Shown piece after piece: positions 17,227 through 25,930 of a stretch of 64,000 nucleotides of DNA (position 1 is its first letter; every line of letters begins with the position of its first letter). This stretch comes from JANPBY01 sp963851405 (lineage in GTDB: Bacteria; Actinomycetota; Actinomycetes; DATJPE01). The stretch covers positions 310,001-374,000 of the forward strand of contig CAWKPB010000005.1 of NCBI GenBank assembly GCA_963851405.1. The letters run 5' to 3'. Under the pieces are notes generated by a model that saw only the letters and a list, made by a program, of their open reading frames with translations, made no database searches and was not told the origin of the DNA. Both the position numbers and the translations under genes were made by a program.

Positions 17227-18378
17227 ATGATCGACATGAGCCTGGACCCGGACCTGGAGGCCCTGCGGCTCACCGTCCGCGAGTTCGCCGTGAGCAAGGT
17301 CGCGCCCGTTATCGGTGACTACTACGAGCGCGGCGAGTTCCCCCTCGACCTGGTGCAGCAGATGGCCTCGATGGGCCTGTTCGGGCTCCCCTTCCCGGAG
17401 GAGGTAGGCGGCATGGGCGGGGACTACTTCGCCTTGTGTCTGGCTCTTGAAGAGCTCGCCAGGGTCGACTCCTCGTTGGCGATCACCCTGGAGGCGGCCG
17501 TTTCACTCGGTGCCATGCCGCTGTTCCGGTTCGGGTCCGACGCGCACCAGCAGGAATGGTTACCGCGGCTCGCGGCTGGGCAGCTGCTCGGGGCCTTCGG
17601 ACTCACCGAGCCCGGTGGAGGCACTGACGCGGGGGCGACCGCGACGACTGCGCGGTTGGATGGTGGGGAGTGGGTCATCGACGGGACGAAGTGCTTCATC
17701 ACCAACAGCGGAACTCCGATCACCGCATTCGTGACCGTGACCGCCGTCACCGGTGTCGCAGAAAACGGGGGGAAGGAGATCTCGACGATCCTGGTGCCGT
17801 CAGGCACACCGGGGTTCACGGTCGGGCCGCCCTACTCCAAGGTGGGTTGGCGATGCTCCGACACCCATGAGCTCTCCTTCGCTGGGTGCCGCGTGCCGGC
17901 GGAGAACCTGGTCGGCACCCGCGGTCGTGGATTCGCGCAGTTCCTGGAGATTCTGGATGAGGGTCGGATCGCCATTGCCGCCCTGTCTGTGGGGCTGGCC
18001 CAGGGCTGCGTCGATGAGGCGGTCCGTTACGCCAAGGAACGGCACGCATTCGGAGTGCCGATCGGCTCGAATCAGGGGCTGGCCTTCCAGATCGCCGATC
18101 TCGAGGTACGAGCGCACACGGCGCGGCTGGCCTACTACGAAGCAGCGGCTCGAATGGTGGCCGGGCGGCCGTTTAAGCGGCAAGCCGCGATCGCCAAACT
18201 GGTCGCGTCCGAGGCCGCCATGGACAACGCGAGAGTGGCCAGCCAGGTCTTTGGCGGCTACGGATTCATGAACGACTACCCGGTGGGCCGCTTCTATCGC
18301 GACGCAAAGGTGCTCGAGGTCGGCGAAGGGACGTCCGAGGTGCAGCGCATGCTCATCGCTCGAGACCTCGGGCTCTAG
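17227..18378 (+). CDS. acyl-CoA dehydrogenase
   Basis: The 383-residue flavoenzyme introduces the alpha-beta double bond into an acyl-CoA and passes electrons to ETF. It has the three-domain family layout, with FGLTEPGGGTDAGATATTA in the FAD-binding middle region, FITNSG, and the C-terminal QVFGGYGFMNDYPVGRFYRDAK followed by GEGTSEVQRMLIARDL, which contains the catalytic-base Glu position. The ATG at 17227 is preceded by a GAGGAGG ribosome binding site. Chain-length or branched-chain specificity cannot be read from sequence. It is transcribed away from gtrA and converges on the DUF11 gene across a strong hairpin. Confidence 0.92.
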   Translation: MIDMSLDPDLEALRLTVREFAVSKVAPVIGDYYERGEFPLDLVQQMASMGLFGLPFPEEVGGMGGDYFALCLALEELARVDSSLAITLEAAVSLGAMPLFRFGSDAHQQEWLPRLAAGQLLGAFGLTEPGGGTDAGATATTARLDGGEWVIDGTKCFITNSGTPITAFVTVTAVTGVAENGGKEISTILVPSGTPGFTVGPPYSKVGWRCSDTHELSFAGCRVPAENLVGTRGRGFAQFLEILDEGRIAIAALSVGLAQGCVDEAVRYAKERHAFGVPIGSNQGLAFQIADLEVRAHTARLAYYEAAARMVAGRPFKRQAAIAKLVASEAAMDNARVASQVFGGYGFMNDYPVGRFYRDAKVLEVGEGTSEVQRMLIARDLGL

Positions 18379-18426
18379 TACGCCCATCCGGCCCACACTT
18401 CTGCCGACAGCCTGGTCTGGAACCTA

Positions 18427-18463
18427 GTCTCCCGTGCCGATCGACGTGACCGGCACGGGAGAC
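18427..18463. terminator. strong bidirectional terminator hairpin
   Basis: A 13-bp perfect inverted repeat (arms GTCTCCCGTGCCG and its complement, 11-nt loop) lies between the convergent acyl-CoA dehydrogenase and DUF11 genes. No T-run follows, but stem length and position strongly suggest termination in both directions. Confidence 0.75.
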
Positions 18464-18468
18464 CTCGT

Positions 18469-20829
18469 TCAGTGGGCCGTGTGGCGTCCGGGCCGCCTAC
18501 GCGGCTGGCGGACCATGGCGGCCCCTGCTGCGATCAGGAGCAGTCCGACCAAGGCGACCTTGGGCAGCGGCAACTGACTCCCGGTGGCGGGCAGATCGTC
18601 AGTGCCATTGTCCGAAACCTCGGTGATCACCGCGGTGTTGGTGACCACGTTCGAAGGAGTGGACGGCTGGTCCACGCTCTCCACGGCCGACACGTTGACG
18701 AAGTCGACGGTCTCCGAGCCCTCGACCACAGCATCCTGCTCGTCAGCCGTGACCGCGAACTGCACCTGTCGAGTCTCGCCCGGGTTCATGCTTCCCAAGG
18801 CCCAGGTGAGCCCTGTGGTCGTGCCGGCGTCCTTGATCTGCGTGACCTCGCAGGTGCCGCCTTCAGGGGGTTCGCCCACGCAGATCGCGGAGTCGGGGAC
18901 GTACGTGGTGATCCCCGAGGTCGGCTGTTCATCGTCGTACCCGGGAATCGTGTCGGTGACGACCACCCCGGTTTGCTCGTAGGCACCGCTCTCGTCCACG
19001 CTGACCGTGAGCGTGTAGGTGATCGTCGTACCAAAGGCCACCACCCCGGTCGGATCGTTGGCCTTGGCGATGGTGAGCGTCGAGTCACACCCCTGGGGCC
19101 CGGCGGGGAATGGAACGCTCACGGACGGCGTCGTGCCCGAGCCGGTGAGGAAGAACACGAGAGGCCGCACTTCCGGCCCGGGGTAGGAGTCACCGGCGGA
19201 GTACCCCGGCCACAGCAGGTCGGTGACCGTGACGACCCCTTCGGCGTTCGCAGAGACGGGGATCTCGTCGATGACATAGGGGCCGAAGGAGGCCTCGTCG
19301 GTGAGATCGAGGTTGCCTGGGGCTGCGTTGTCGAGCACCACCATGGTCAGTTGCTCGCTCGCGACCCAGCCCTTGGAGGTGAACGACACATACGGGGTGT
19401 CGACGTCGCACTCCTCCGACGTCGTCGGTGTCAAGGGCCGAATCGTCACGGGGTTCTCAACCGGGTTCGAGGTGGTCTTGTCCGTGGTTGACGTCGCGAC
19501 GGCAACGTTGCGGATCGTGTAGTTCCCACCTTCGGCATCCGACCCCGTCGGTGGCAGCAAAGCGACAGTGAAGCGAACGGTCTTGGAGGCTCCGGCGGAG
19601 ATCGCTCCGACCGTCCAGCTGATGTCTCGACCATCGACCTCGGCGCAGTCCGCGGGTCCGCCGTCGCAGGTGGCGGTCCCGGCGACCAGCTCGGTCTGAT
19701 CGGGAACCGTGTCCGTGACCACGACTCCCTCCTGATCAGCACCCTCGCCGGCCGTCACCTCCAACGCGTACTCGATGGTGCGGGGGGCACCGGTTGAGTC
19801 CAGGTAGCCGCTGAGGGTGCCGGTTGGGTCGTTGGTCTTGATCAGACTGAGGCTGGAGTCGCCCTCTGTCACGGTGATCGGCACTTCGTCACAGTCGTCC
19901 TTGGTGCCGACGACCGGCGTGCTGTCGTCCGGTGTGAGAGCCACGCACGCGGTGTTGATGTATTCGGCGTCGTTGTCAGCCTCGAGGACCTTCAGGGTGA
20001 GCGAAACGACCTCGGGCGAGTCACCGGGCGCGAGGCCCTCCTTCAGCGTCCAGGTCACGGTGCCGTTCGTGTAGTCGCCGCCGTCGCTGGCGGAGACGAA
20101 CGAGAACAGATCGGTATCGAAGGTGTCCGTGATCACGACCGGCTTCACGGCCACGGGATAGTCGACCTCCGCCAGCGAAACGCTGATGGAATAGCTGACC
20201 TCGTCACCTACGGCGACCGGGCCGTCAACCTCAGCCACCTTCTCGATCAGGAGGTCGGCGCATCCCACAGCCAGCGTGACCGTGTTGCTGTCGACGGTGA
20301 CCGATTTGTAGGAAGGCACGTACGTCGCCGCGGCCTCGTTCGAGAACGTGGAACAGCCCTCGGCCTTGACGATGACCTTGACCGGAACGGTGATCGTGCG
20401 GGTCTCGCCGGCTCCCAAGTCGTTCAGTACGACCTCGACCGGGTCGGCACCCGGGAGGGTATCCACGACACTGTCTCCGTCAAGGACGGTGATGTCGCCA
20501 TTCGGAGCCACCGCAGAGGGCAGATCGTCGACGACGTCGACTCGATCGGCGTTACCGCCTCCGTTGTTCGTCACGGTGAGCAGATAGTCGAAGGTGTCTC
20601 CAGGCAGCAGGATTGCGCCCTTGTCAAGCGTGGTCTCGTCCTGGACGGCAGACTTCGTGATCTCCACCGCGGGTTCCTTGTAGCCGCTGGCCCCGGCCTG
20701 TTCGGGCAGGGCGATCGCTGCGGTTGCGAGGACGAGGCCCACAGCCGCGCCTGCGGCCACGAGGCCCCGACGACTGCGGACCCGAGCGGGCAAGACGGTC
20801 CAAGCTTTGGGGTGGCTGGTGGTCGACAT
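18469..20829 (-). CDS. LPXTG-anchored DUF11-repeat surface protein
   Basis: The 786-residue protein is a predicted cell-wall adhesin or structural protein. An N-terminal signal sequence (basic start, then a hydrophobic GLVAAGAAVGLVLATAAIAL segment) is followed by several DUF11-type beta domains, each recognisable by VVVTDTVPD or VVVTDTIPG and by NDPTG at repeat starts. The C-terminus is a sortase signal: LPATG, a hydrophobic helix and a RQPRRRPGRH tail. The ATG at 20829 has a GAGGAG ribosome binding site 5 nt upstream. It interrupts the otherwise conserved gtrA-purK neighbourhood and is transcribed opposite to purK. No sortase gene lies in the window. Confidence 0.88.
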   Translation of the reverse strand: MSTTSHPKAWTVLPARVRSRRGLVAAGAAVGLVLATAAIALPEQAGASGYKEPAVEITKSAVQDETTLDKGAILLPGDTFDYLLTVTNNGGGNADRVDVVDDLPSAVAPNGDITVLDGDSVVDTLPGADPVEVVLNDLGAGETRTITVPVKVIVKAEGCSTFSNEAAATYVPSYKSVTVDSNTVTLAVGCADLLIEKVAEVDGPVAVGDEVSYSISVSLAEVDYPVAVKPVVITDTFDTDLFSFVSASDGGDYTNGTVTWTLKEGLAPGDSPEVVSLTLKVLEADNDAEYINTACVALTPDDSTPVVGTKDDCDEVPITVTEGDSSLSLIKTNDPTGTLSGYLDSTGAPRTIEYALEVTAGEGADQEGVVVTDTVPDQTELVAGTATCDGGPADCAEVDGRDISWTVGAISAGASKTVRFTVALLPPTGSDAEGGNYTIRNVAVATSTTDKTTSNPVENPVTIRPLTPTTSEECDVDTPYVSFTSKGWVASEQLTMVVLDNAAPGNLDLTDEASFGPYVIDEIPVSANAEGVVTVTDLLWPGYSAGDSYPGPEVRPLVFFLTGSGTTPSVSVPFPAGPQGCDSTLTIAKANDPTGVVAFGTTITYTLTVSVDESGAYEQTGVVVTDTIPGYDDEQPTSGITTYVPDSAICVGEPPEGGTCEVTQIKDAGTTTGLTWALGSMNPGETRQVQFAVTADEQDAVVEGSETVDFVNVSAVESVDQPSTPSNVVTNTAVITEVSDNGTDDLPATGSQLPLPKVALVGLLLIAAGAAMVRQPRRRPGRHTAH

Positions 20830-21095
20830 GGCGCTCCTCGGACGTGCACGACTACACAGGGGCGGTGTCGCACCTGGCGCCGACAGGGCCGGTTTCGCTG
20901 TGGCTCCCCCCGGGCGGTGCGCGACCAGCTGCACCCGAGGTTCGTCGCCTCCCCTTACGACTGGAGGAAGTCTGTCGGCCGAGTCCGGACTTGTCGACCC
21001 CGGGTCCGAACTCGGTCACCCGATTGGGCCGACCAGGCGTTGATCGGTCACGACCCGTGGCGTGACGTCGACTCAGGGTTACGTCGCCACGCCGT

Positions 21096-21101
21096 TAGGC
21101 T
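21096..21101 (+). promoter_or_regulatory. -10 element of leaderless purK promoter
   Basis: TAGGCT is followed by 7 nt and the purK ATG. The remaining 279-bp gap back to the divergent DUF11 gene shows no ORF with a recognisable product. Confidence 0.55.
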
Positions 21102-21108
21102 CCGGCGC

Positions 21109-22251
21109 ATGAGTCCCGTGGTCGGTGTCGTGGGAGGTGGGCAATTGGCGCGGATGACCCAGCCAGCGGCCATCGGGCTAGATGTTCGGTTGCGCGTCCT
21201 GAGTGACTCCGCACACGCGGCCGCCGCGCAGGTTATCCCTGACGTTGTGGTCGGTCAGCACGACGATTTCGAGACGTTGGGCGCGTTCGCCGACGGCTGC
21301 GACGTACTCACCTTTGATCACGAACACGTGCCCACGGACCATCTTCGGTCGTTGGCTGCCCTGGGTCTGGTTGTCCGACCCGGACCCAGCGCGCTGGAGC
21401 ACGCACAAGACAAGTTGGTCATGCGGCGGCGGATGGCCGAGCTCGGGGTGCCGGGGCCGCAGTGGACCGAGATCACCAGTCTCGATGATTTGTCCGACTT
21501 CGGGACCAAGGTGGGTTGGCCGGTCGTGCTCAAGACGGCTCGCGGAGGCTATGACGGCAAGGGAGTCCGCCTGGTGCACGACGCAGCGGATGGCGCCGAT
21601 TGGGTCAGCCGGATGCATGCTGGCGGCCCGAGTTTGTTGGCCGAGGAGAAGGTCGCGTTCACCCGCGAACTCGCGGCGTTGGTTGCGCGGTCCCCCTCCG
21701 GTCAGACCGCGGCCTACCCCGTCGTCGAGACGATCCAGGTGGAGGGCGTGTGCCGCGAGGTGATCGCCCCCGCTCCCGGTCTGTCCGCCGAGCACGCGAC
21801 GGCGGCCCAGCGCGTGGCGCTGGAAATTGCTGGCGCGCTGGATGTCGCCGGAGTCCTGGCTGTCGAGATGTTCGATACCCCGGATGGGGTTCTGGTCAAC
21901 GAGTTGGCCATGCGGCCACACAACAGTGGTCACTGGACGATCGACGCAGCGGTGACCAGCCAATTCGAACAGCACCTGCGCGCGGTCCTCGACCTCCCCC
22001 TCGGGTCACCCCAAGCGCGAGCACCTTTCACGGTCATGGTCAATGTGCTCGGAGGCGACCTTCCGGATCTCCACCCCGCCTTTCGGCACTGCATGGCGAG
22101 GGACCCGGCGCTTCGCGTTCACCTGTATGGCAAGGACGTCAAACCCGGGCGCAAGGTGGGTCACGTCACGGTCTTCGGAGACTCCCTGCCCGATCTGCTC
22201 GAGCGCGCCCGCCATGCCGCCGCCTATCTACGAGGAGATATCAATGAGTGA
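21109..22251 (+). CDS. purK: N5-carboxyaminoimidazole ribonucleotide synthase
   Basis: PurK uses ATP and bicarbonate to turn AIR into N5-CAIR in de novo purine synthesis. The 380-residue ATP-grasp protein begins VVGVVGGGQLARM and shows DHEHVPTDHL, KTARGGYDGKGVRLV in the ATP-binding region, and LAMRPHNSGHWTIDA near the active site. The ATG at 21109 was chosen because it starts at the conserved GVVGGGQL strand and lies 7 nt after a TAGGCT element; upstream in-frame sequence is not conserved. It overlaps purE by 8 bp and the two enzymes act consecutively, as in Rv3276c-Rv3275c. Confidence 0.95.
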   Translation: MSPVVGVVGGGQLARMTQPAAIGLDVRLRVLSDSAHAAAAQVIPDVVVGQHDDFETLGAFADGCDVLTFDHEHVPTDHLRSLAALGLVVRPGPSALEHAQDKLVMRRRMAELGVPGPQWTEITSLDDLSDFGTKVGWPVVLKTARGGYDGKGVRLVHDAADGADWVSRMHAGGPSLLAEEKVAFTRELAALVARSPSGQTAAYPVVETIQVEGVCREVIAPAPGLSAEHATAAQRVALEIAGALDVAGVLAVEMFDTPDGVLVNELAMRPHNSGHWTIDAAVTSQFEQHLRAVLDLPLGSPQARAPFTVMVNVLGGDLPDLHPAFRHCMARDPALRVHLYGKDVKPGRKVGHVTVFGDSLPDLLERARHAAAYLRGDINE

Positions 22252-22777
22252 CGCGAAGGCCAGCCCCACGCTGGTCGGGCTGGTCATGGGGAGTGACTCG
22301 GACTGGGCGGTGATGCAGGCGGCCGCGGGTGCTCTCGAGGAATTCGGCGTGGGCTACGACGTCGATGTCGTCTCTGCGCACCGCATGCCGATCGAGATGA
22401 TCGAGTACGGCCGCACGGCGCACGATCATGGCGTGCGGGTGATCATCGCCGGTGCCGGGGGGGCCGCTCACTTGCCGGGGATGTTGGCCTCGGTCAGCCC
22501 CCTTCCAGTGATTGGCGTTCCCGTCGCTCTCAAGCATCTGGACGGGATGGACTCCTTACTCTCGATGGTGCAGATGCCCGCGGGGGTCCCGGTGGCTGTG
22601 GTCGCGGTCGATGGGGCGCGCAACGCCGGCCTTCTGGCCGTCCGGATGCTCGGGACCGCCGATCCGGGGCTGCGCGAGCAGATGCTCGAGTTCCAGGAAG
22701 GCCTCACGGCCACGGCCAAAGAGAAGGGGGAATCCCTCCGGAGGCAGCGCACCGGTCGGACCGGCTTTTCACCCTGA
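22244..22777 (+). CDS. purE: N5-CAIR mutase
   Basis: PurE rearranges N5-CAIR to CAIR, the step after PurK. The 177-residue protein carries the class I motifs LVMGSDSDWAVM, VVSAHRMP and IAGAGGAAHLPGM, which form the nucleotide-phosphate and catalytic sites. The ATG at 22244 has a GAGGAGAT ribosome binding site inside the end of purK, so translation is coupled. The C-terminus is a slightly long charged tail without known function. Confidence 0.95.
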   Translation: MSDAKASPTLVGLVMGSDSDWAVMQAAAGALEEFGVGYDVDVVSAHRMPIEMIEYGRTAHDHGVRVIIAGAGGAAHLPGMLASVSPLPVIGVPVALKHLDGMDSLLSMVQMPAGVPVAVVAVDGARNAGLLAVRMLGTADPGLREQMLEFQEGLTATAKEKGESLRRQRTGRTGFSP

Positions 22778-22853
22778 CGTCGCGTCGCCCTGAGCGCCTT
22801 GTCCCGGGCACAACGACAGGCAGGGGCATGGGCGGAGGCTAGTGGCGGAGGCA

Positions 22854-22887
22854 TACCCTGGTGGGGATCTCTCGACATCGAGAGATC
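22854..22887 (+). promoter_or_regulatory. fadE25 promoter with perfect palindromic operator
   Basis: A TACCCT -10 element (22854-22859) is followed from 22866 by a perfect inverted repeat, arms GATCTCTCGA and its complement with CA between them, at the expected transcription start. A 9-bp direct repeat GGCGGAGGC occurs twice just upstream (22831-22839 and 22844-22852). The layout suggests a dimeric repressor that blocks initiation. Confidence 0.6.
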
Positions 22888-22914
22888 ATCGACGTTGGAT
22901 CCCCTGGAGTACGC

Positions 22915-24060
22915 GTGTCCGAGTTGTTCCGCCCGACCGAGGAGCACGAGATGCTCCGGGCGTCTGTTCGTTCCTTGGCCGAAGCCAAGATCGCCCCCCG
23001 AGCCGCTGAGATCGATGAGTCTGGGGAGTTCCCCTGGGACGTTCATGCGGCTCTGGTTGCCGCGGATCTGCACGCGGTGCACGTGCCGGAGGCGTACGAG
23101 GGCGCCGGCGCCGACGCGGTGGCCGTGTGCATCGTGATCGAGGAGATCGCGCGGGCCTGCGTGTCTTCGTCTCTGATTCCTGCCGTCAACAAGCTCGGGA
23201 CGGCAGGGCTGATCTTGTCGGGGTCCGAGGAGATCAAGGGCCGCTACCTGCCGCCGCTCGCTCGCGGTGAGGTGATGTTTTCGTATGCGCTGTCTGAGCC
23301 CGAGGCCGGCAGCGATGCCGCTGCCATGCGCAGTCGAGCCGTCCGGGACGGGGACGGCTGGGTGCTCAACGGGGGCAAGAGGTGGATCACCAACGCCGGG
23401 GTGTCGAAGTACTACACGGTCATGGCCGTCACCGAGCCGGAGGCGCGATCACGCGGGATCTCGATGTTCGTCGTCCACGACGACGACGAGGGGTTCTCCT
23501 TGGGTGCGCCCGAGAAGAAGATGGGAATCAAGGGCTCGCCGACGCGCGAGCTGTTCTTCGACAACCTTCGGTTGGGGGACGACCGGCTGGTGGGCGAGCC
23601 CGGCACTGGGTTCTCGACCGCCCTGCGCGCGCTTGACCAGACTCGGCCGACCATCGCGGCCCAGGCCGTGGGCGTGGCTCAGGGTGCCTTGGACTACGCG
23701 CTCGGATATGTCAAAGAACGCAAACAGTTCGGTCGCGCTATCGCTGAGTTCCAGGGTCTTCAGTTCATGCTGGCGGACATGGCGATGCGACTGGATGCTG
23801 CCCGGTTGATGACCTACGCGGCAGCCGAGAAGTCCGAGCGCGGCGACTCGGACTCCACCTACTTCGCGGCGGCCGCCAAGGCGTTCGCCTCCGACGCAGC
23901 CATGCAGATCACGACCGACGCAGTCCAACTTCTCGGGGGCTACGGCTACGTCAAGGACTACCCGGTCGAGCGAATGATGCGCGATGCCAAGATCACCCAG
24001 ATCTATGAGGGGACCAACCAGATCCAGCGCCTGGTTATGGCGAGGAACCTGCTGAAGTGA
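22915..24060 (+). CDS. fadE25: acyl-CoA dehydrogenase, FadE25 type
   Basis: The 381-residue flavoprotein dehydrogenates acyl-CoA substrates in beta-oxidation or branched-chain catabolism. Domain marks include YALSEPEAGSDAAAMRSRA for FAD and substrate contact, WITNAG, and the C-terminal QLLGGYGYVKDYPVERMMRDAKITQIYEGTNQIQRLVMAR with the catalytic Glu in YEGT. The GTG at 22915 is preceded by GGAG about 7 nt upstream and removes an unconserved extension that overlaps the operator. The position after purK-purE equals fadE25 (Rv3274c). A 22-bp palindrome at the predicted transcription start implies dedicated control. Confidence 0.92.
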   Translation: MSELFRPTEEHEMLRASVRSLAEAKIAPRAAEIDESGEFPWDVHAALVAADLHAVHVPEAYEGAGADAVAVCIVIEEIARACVSSSLIPAVNKLGTAGLILSGSEEIKGRYLPPLARGEVMFSYALSEPEAGSDAAAMRSRAVRDGDGWVLNGGKRWITNAGVSKYYTVMAVTEPEARSRGISMFVVHDDDEGFSLGAPEKKMGIKGSPTRELFFDNLRLGDDRLVGEPGTGFSTALRALDQTRPTIAAQAVGVAQGALDYALGYVKERKQFGRAIAEFQGLQFMLADMAMRLDAARLMTYAAAEKSERGDSDSTYFAAAAKAFASDAAMQITTDAVQLLGGYGYVKDYPVERMMRDAKITQIYEGTNQIQRLVMARNLLK

Positions 24061-24076
24061 TGGCCGGTCCAGCGCC

Positions 24077-24082
24077 TACCCT
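24077..24082 (+). promoter_or_regulatory. -10 element of leaderless promoter at the head of the envelope cluster
   Basis: TACCCT is followed by 6 nt and the GTG start of the first glycosyltransferase. Confidence 0.5.
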
Positions 24083-24088
24083 GACCTG

Positions 24089-25045
24089 GTGAGCAGTTCT
24101 GGGGCAGTCGTAGCCGTCGTGGTGGCCTACAACCGGCGCGATCTTCTTCTTGCCTGCCTTGATGCATTGGCTGCCCAAAGCCGTTCCTGCGCCGCAGTCG
24201 TCGTCGTGGACAATGCCTCCACTGACGACACGACCAGCGTCGCTTCCGGCCATGCGCTGGCCCCTGATGTGCTGACGTTGGACCGAAATACCGGCGGTGC
24301 GGGCGGGTTCGCTGCGGGGCTCGCTCGAGCGGTGATCGGCCATGACGCGGAGCTGATCTGGCTGATGGATGACGACACGATTCCATCGCCGACTGCGCTT
24401 GAAGAGTTGGTTGAAGCCACGGCTCGCTACGACGGTCCGGTGGCAGTGGCGGGAAGCAGGGTTGTGTGGACCGATCGGCGCGATCATCCAATGAACACGC
24501 CCCGCCCGCGCCCCGGTGCCACCCGCGAGGAACTCGCTCGGGCAGCGTCAGCGGGGGCCGTGCCGGTCCGGTCCAGTTCCTTTGTCTCGATGCTCATCGA
24601 TGCGCAGGCGGTGCGCGAACACGGCCTGCCGGTGGCGGACTATTTCATCTGGAACGACGACTTCGAATACTCATGCCGGCTGCTCAAGCACAACACCGGT
24701 CTGGCCGTACGGCCCAGCGTCGTCGAACATCGAACGGCGGTCTTTGGCGCAACCGACGCCGACCCCGGAGAACGATTCTTTTTCGAGGTGCGCAACAAGA
24801 CCTGGATGTTCACTCGGTCGTCTGCACTTGCTCCGCAGGAGCGACTGCTCTACGCCGGCTCCACCGCGCGAAGGTGGGCCCGAACCTTCAAGCGGAGCCG
24901 GGCCCGCGGGGTCCTGTGGCGCGCTGGTGTGCGTGGGCTGCGGGAGGGACTCAGGCACGGCCCTCGGTCGACGACTGAGGTTCTCGCTGGTCTGGGGCCG
25001 GTGTCGGATCAGGTAGCCGAGCTTGAGGCGGCGGCGGGTGGCTGA
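24089..25045 (+). CDS. family 2 glycosyltransferase, galactofuranosyl-transferase-like
   Basis: The 318-residue GT-A protein starts VVAVVVAYNRRDLLLACLDAL and contains the nucleotide-sugar motif WLMDDDT (DDD, metal and UDP binding) and a downstream IWNDDFEYSCRLL segment with the likely catalytic acidic residues. This DDD plus WNDD(F/V)E pattern is that of GlfT1-like enzymes and rhamnosyl or galactofuranosyl transferases. It stands two genes upstream of UDP-galactopyranose mutase, so UDP-galactofuranose is a plausible donor; this is inference. The C-terminus is basic and may associate with the membrane. It overlaps the next glycosyltransferase by 8 bp. Confidence 0.82.
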   Translation: MSSSGAVVAVVVAYNRRDLLLACLDALAAQSRSCAAVVVVDNASTDDTTSVASGHALAPDVLTLDRNTGGAGGFAAGLARAVIGHDAELIWLMDDDTIPSPTALEELVEATARYDGPVAVAGSRVVWTDRRDHPMNTPRPRPGATREELARAASAGAVPVRSSSFVSMLIDAQAVREHGLPVADYFIWNDDFEYSCRLLKHNTGLAVRPSVVEHRTAVFGATDADPGERFFFEVRNKTWMFTRSSALAPQERLLYAGSTARRWARTFKRSRARGVLWRAGVRGLREGLRHGPRSTTEVLAGLGPVSDQVAELEAAAGG

Positions 25046-25883
25046 GGAAGGCTTCTCGGTGCTGTTGCCGGTCTATGCCAAGGATCGTCCAGCCCACCTG
25101 ATCCGGGCGTTTGACTCCGCGACCCGTGAGCAGGAGCTCCCACCCAACGAGGTGGTCGTGGTGGTGGACGGCCCGGTCGGGCCGAAGTTGACGGCCGCCT
25201 TGGATGAGTTGTCAAGGCGCACCCAGATCCCCGTGTCCCGGGTGCCGCTACCCATCAATCGAGGACTGGCCCGGGCGCTGGATGTCGGACTCGACCGATG
25301 CCGCTTCGAGATTGTGGCCAGGGCCGACGCGGACGACATCAGCCTGCCCGCGCGATTCGCCGCTCAAGTGCCACTCGTCGCAGCCGGGGTAGACCTGATC
25401 GGATCGGCCATTGTCGAGTTCGTGGATGACGAACAAGCCTGGGGGGTCGTGCGCACTCCGCCCGTCGGTGAGGAGCAAATCCGCGCCTACGCCCGGTTTC
25501 ATGATCCCTTCAACCACCCTTCAGTGGTCTACCGGAAGGGCGCGGTCCGCGCGGCTGGGGGCTATCGGCACCTCGATCTGCTCGAGGACTATTGGCTGTT
25601 CGCTCGGATGATCGCTGAAGGGGCCCGCGTCGCCAACCTGGTAGAACCGCTGGTCCTCTACCGAATCGGCGCTGGGTCCTACGCACGTCGAGGCGGGGTT
25701 CGGCTGTTGCGTTCGGAGGTGGCGCTTCAGCGACGCTTGCGGCGCGAGGGATTCACGTCGAGAACGCAGTTCGTACGGAATGTCACGATGCGCGGTGGCT
25801 ATCGCCTGGTGCCCGAACAGGTTCGCCGCGCGGCCTATCGGCGTCTCGTGGTGCGTGACCCCGGCGGAGGCCTCAAGACCTAG
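25038..25883 (+). CDS. family 2 glycosyltransferase
   Basis: The 281-residue GT-A enzyme has the N-terminal FSVLLPVYAKDRPAHLIRAFDS strand-turn-helix, the donor-binding ARADADDISLP motif (DxD) near residue 90, and a C-terminal HLDLLEDYWLFARMIAEGARV acceptor segment with the ED pair. This type adds sugars to polyprenyl-linked polysaccharide precursors in the cytoplasm. Donor and acceptor are unknown. The GTG at 25038 was chosen over TTG at 25023; it overlaps the preceding gene by 8 bp. The tail after residue 235 is strongly basic. Confidence 0.85.
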   Translation: MAEEGFSVLLPVYAKDRPAHLIRAFDSATREQELPPNEVVVVVDGPVGPKLTAALDELSRRTQIPVSRVPLPINRGLARALDVGLDRCRFEIVARADADDISLPARFAAQVPLVAAGVDLIGSAIVEFVDDEQAWGVVRTPPVGEEQIRAYARFHDPFNHPSVVYRKGAVRAAGGYRHLDLLEDYWLFARMIAEGARVANLVEPLVLYRIGAGSYARRGGVRLLRSEVALQRRLRREGFTSRTQFVRNVTMRGGYRLVPEQVRRAAYRRLVVRDPGGGLKT

Positions 25884-25930
25884 GCTAGGCGGACGGTCCG
25901 CGCGTGGGCCACCAGTGGGAGGAGCCAGGC

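Noticed and set aside
16416..17318. Plus-strand open frame of 300 codons across the GGDEF/gtrA junction
   Set aside because: It covers the ends of two real genes and has no conserved segment.
18472..19491. Plus-strand open frame of 339 codons opposite the DUF11 gene
   Set aside because: The minus strand carries signal peptide, repeats and sorting signal in one frame; the antisense frame has none.
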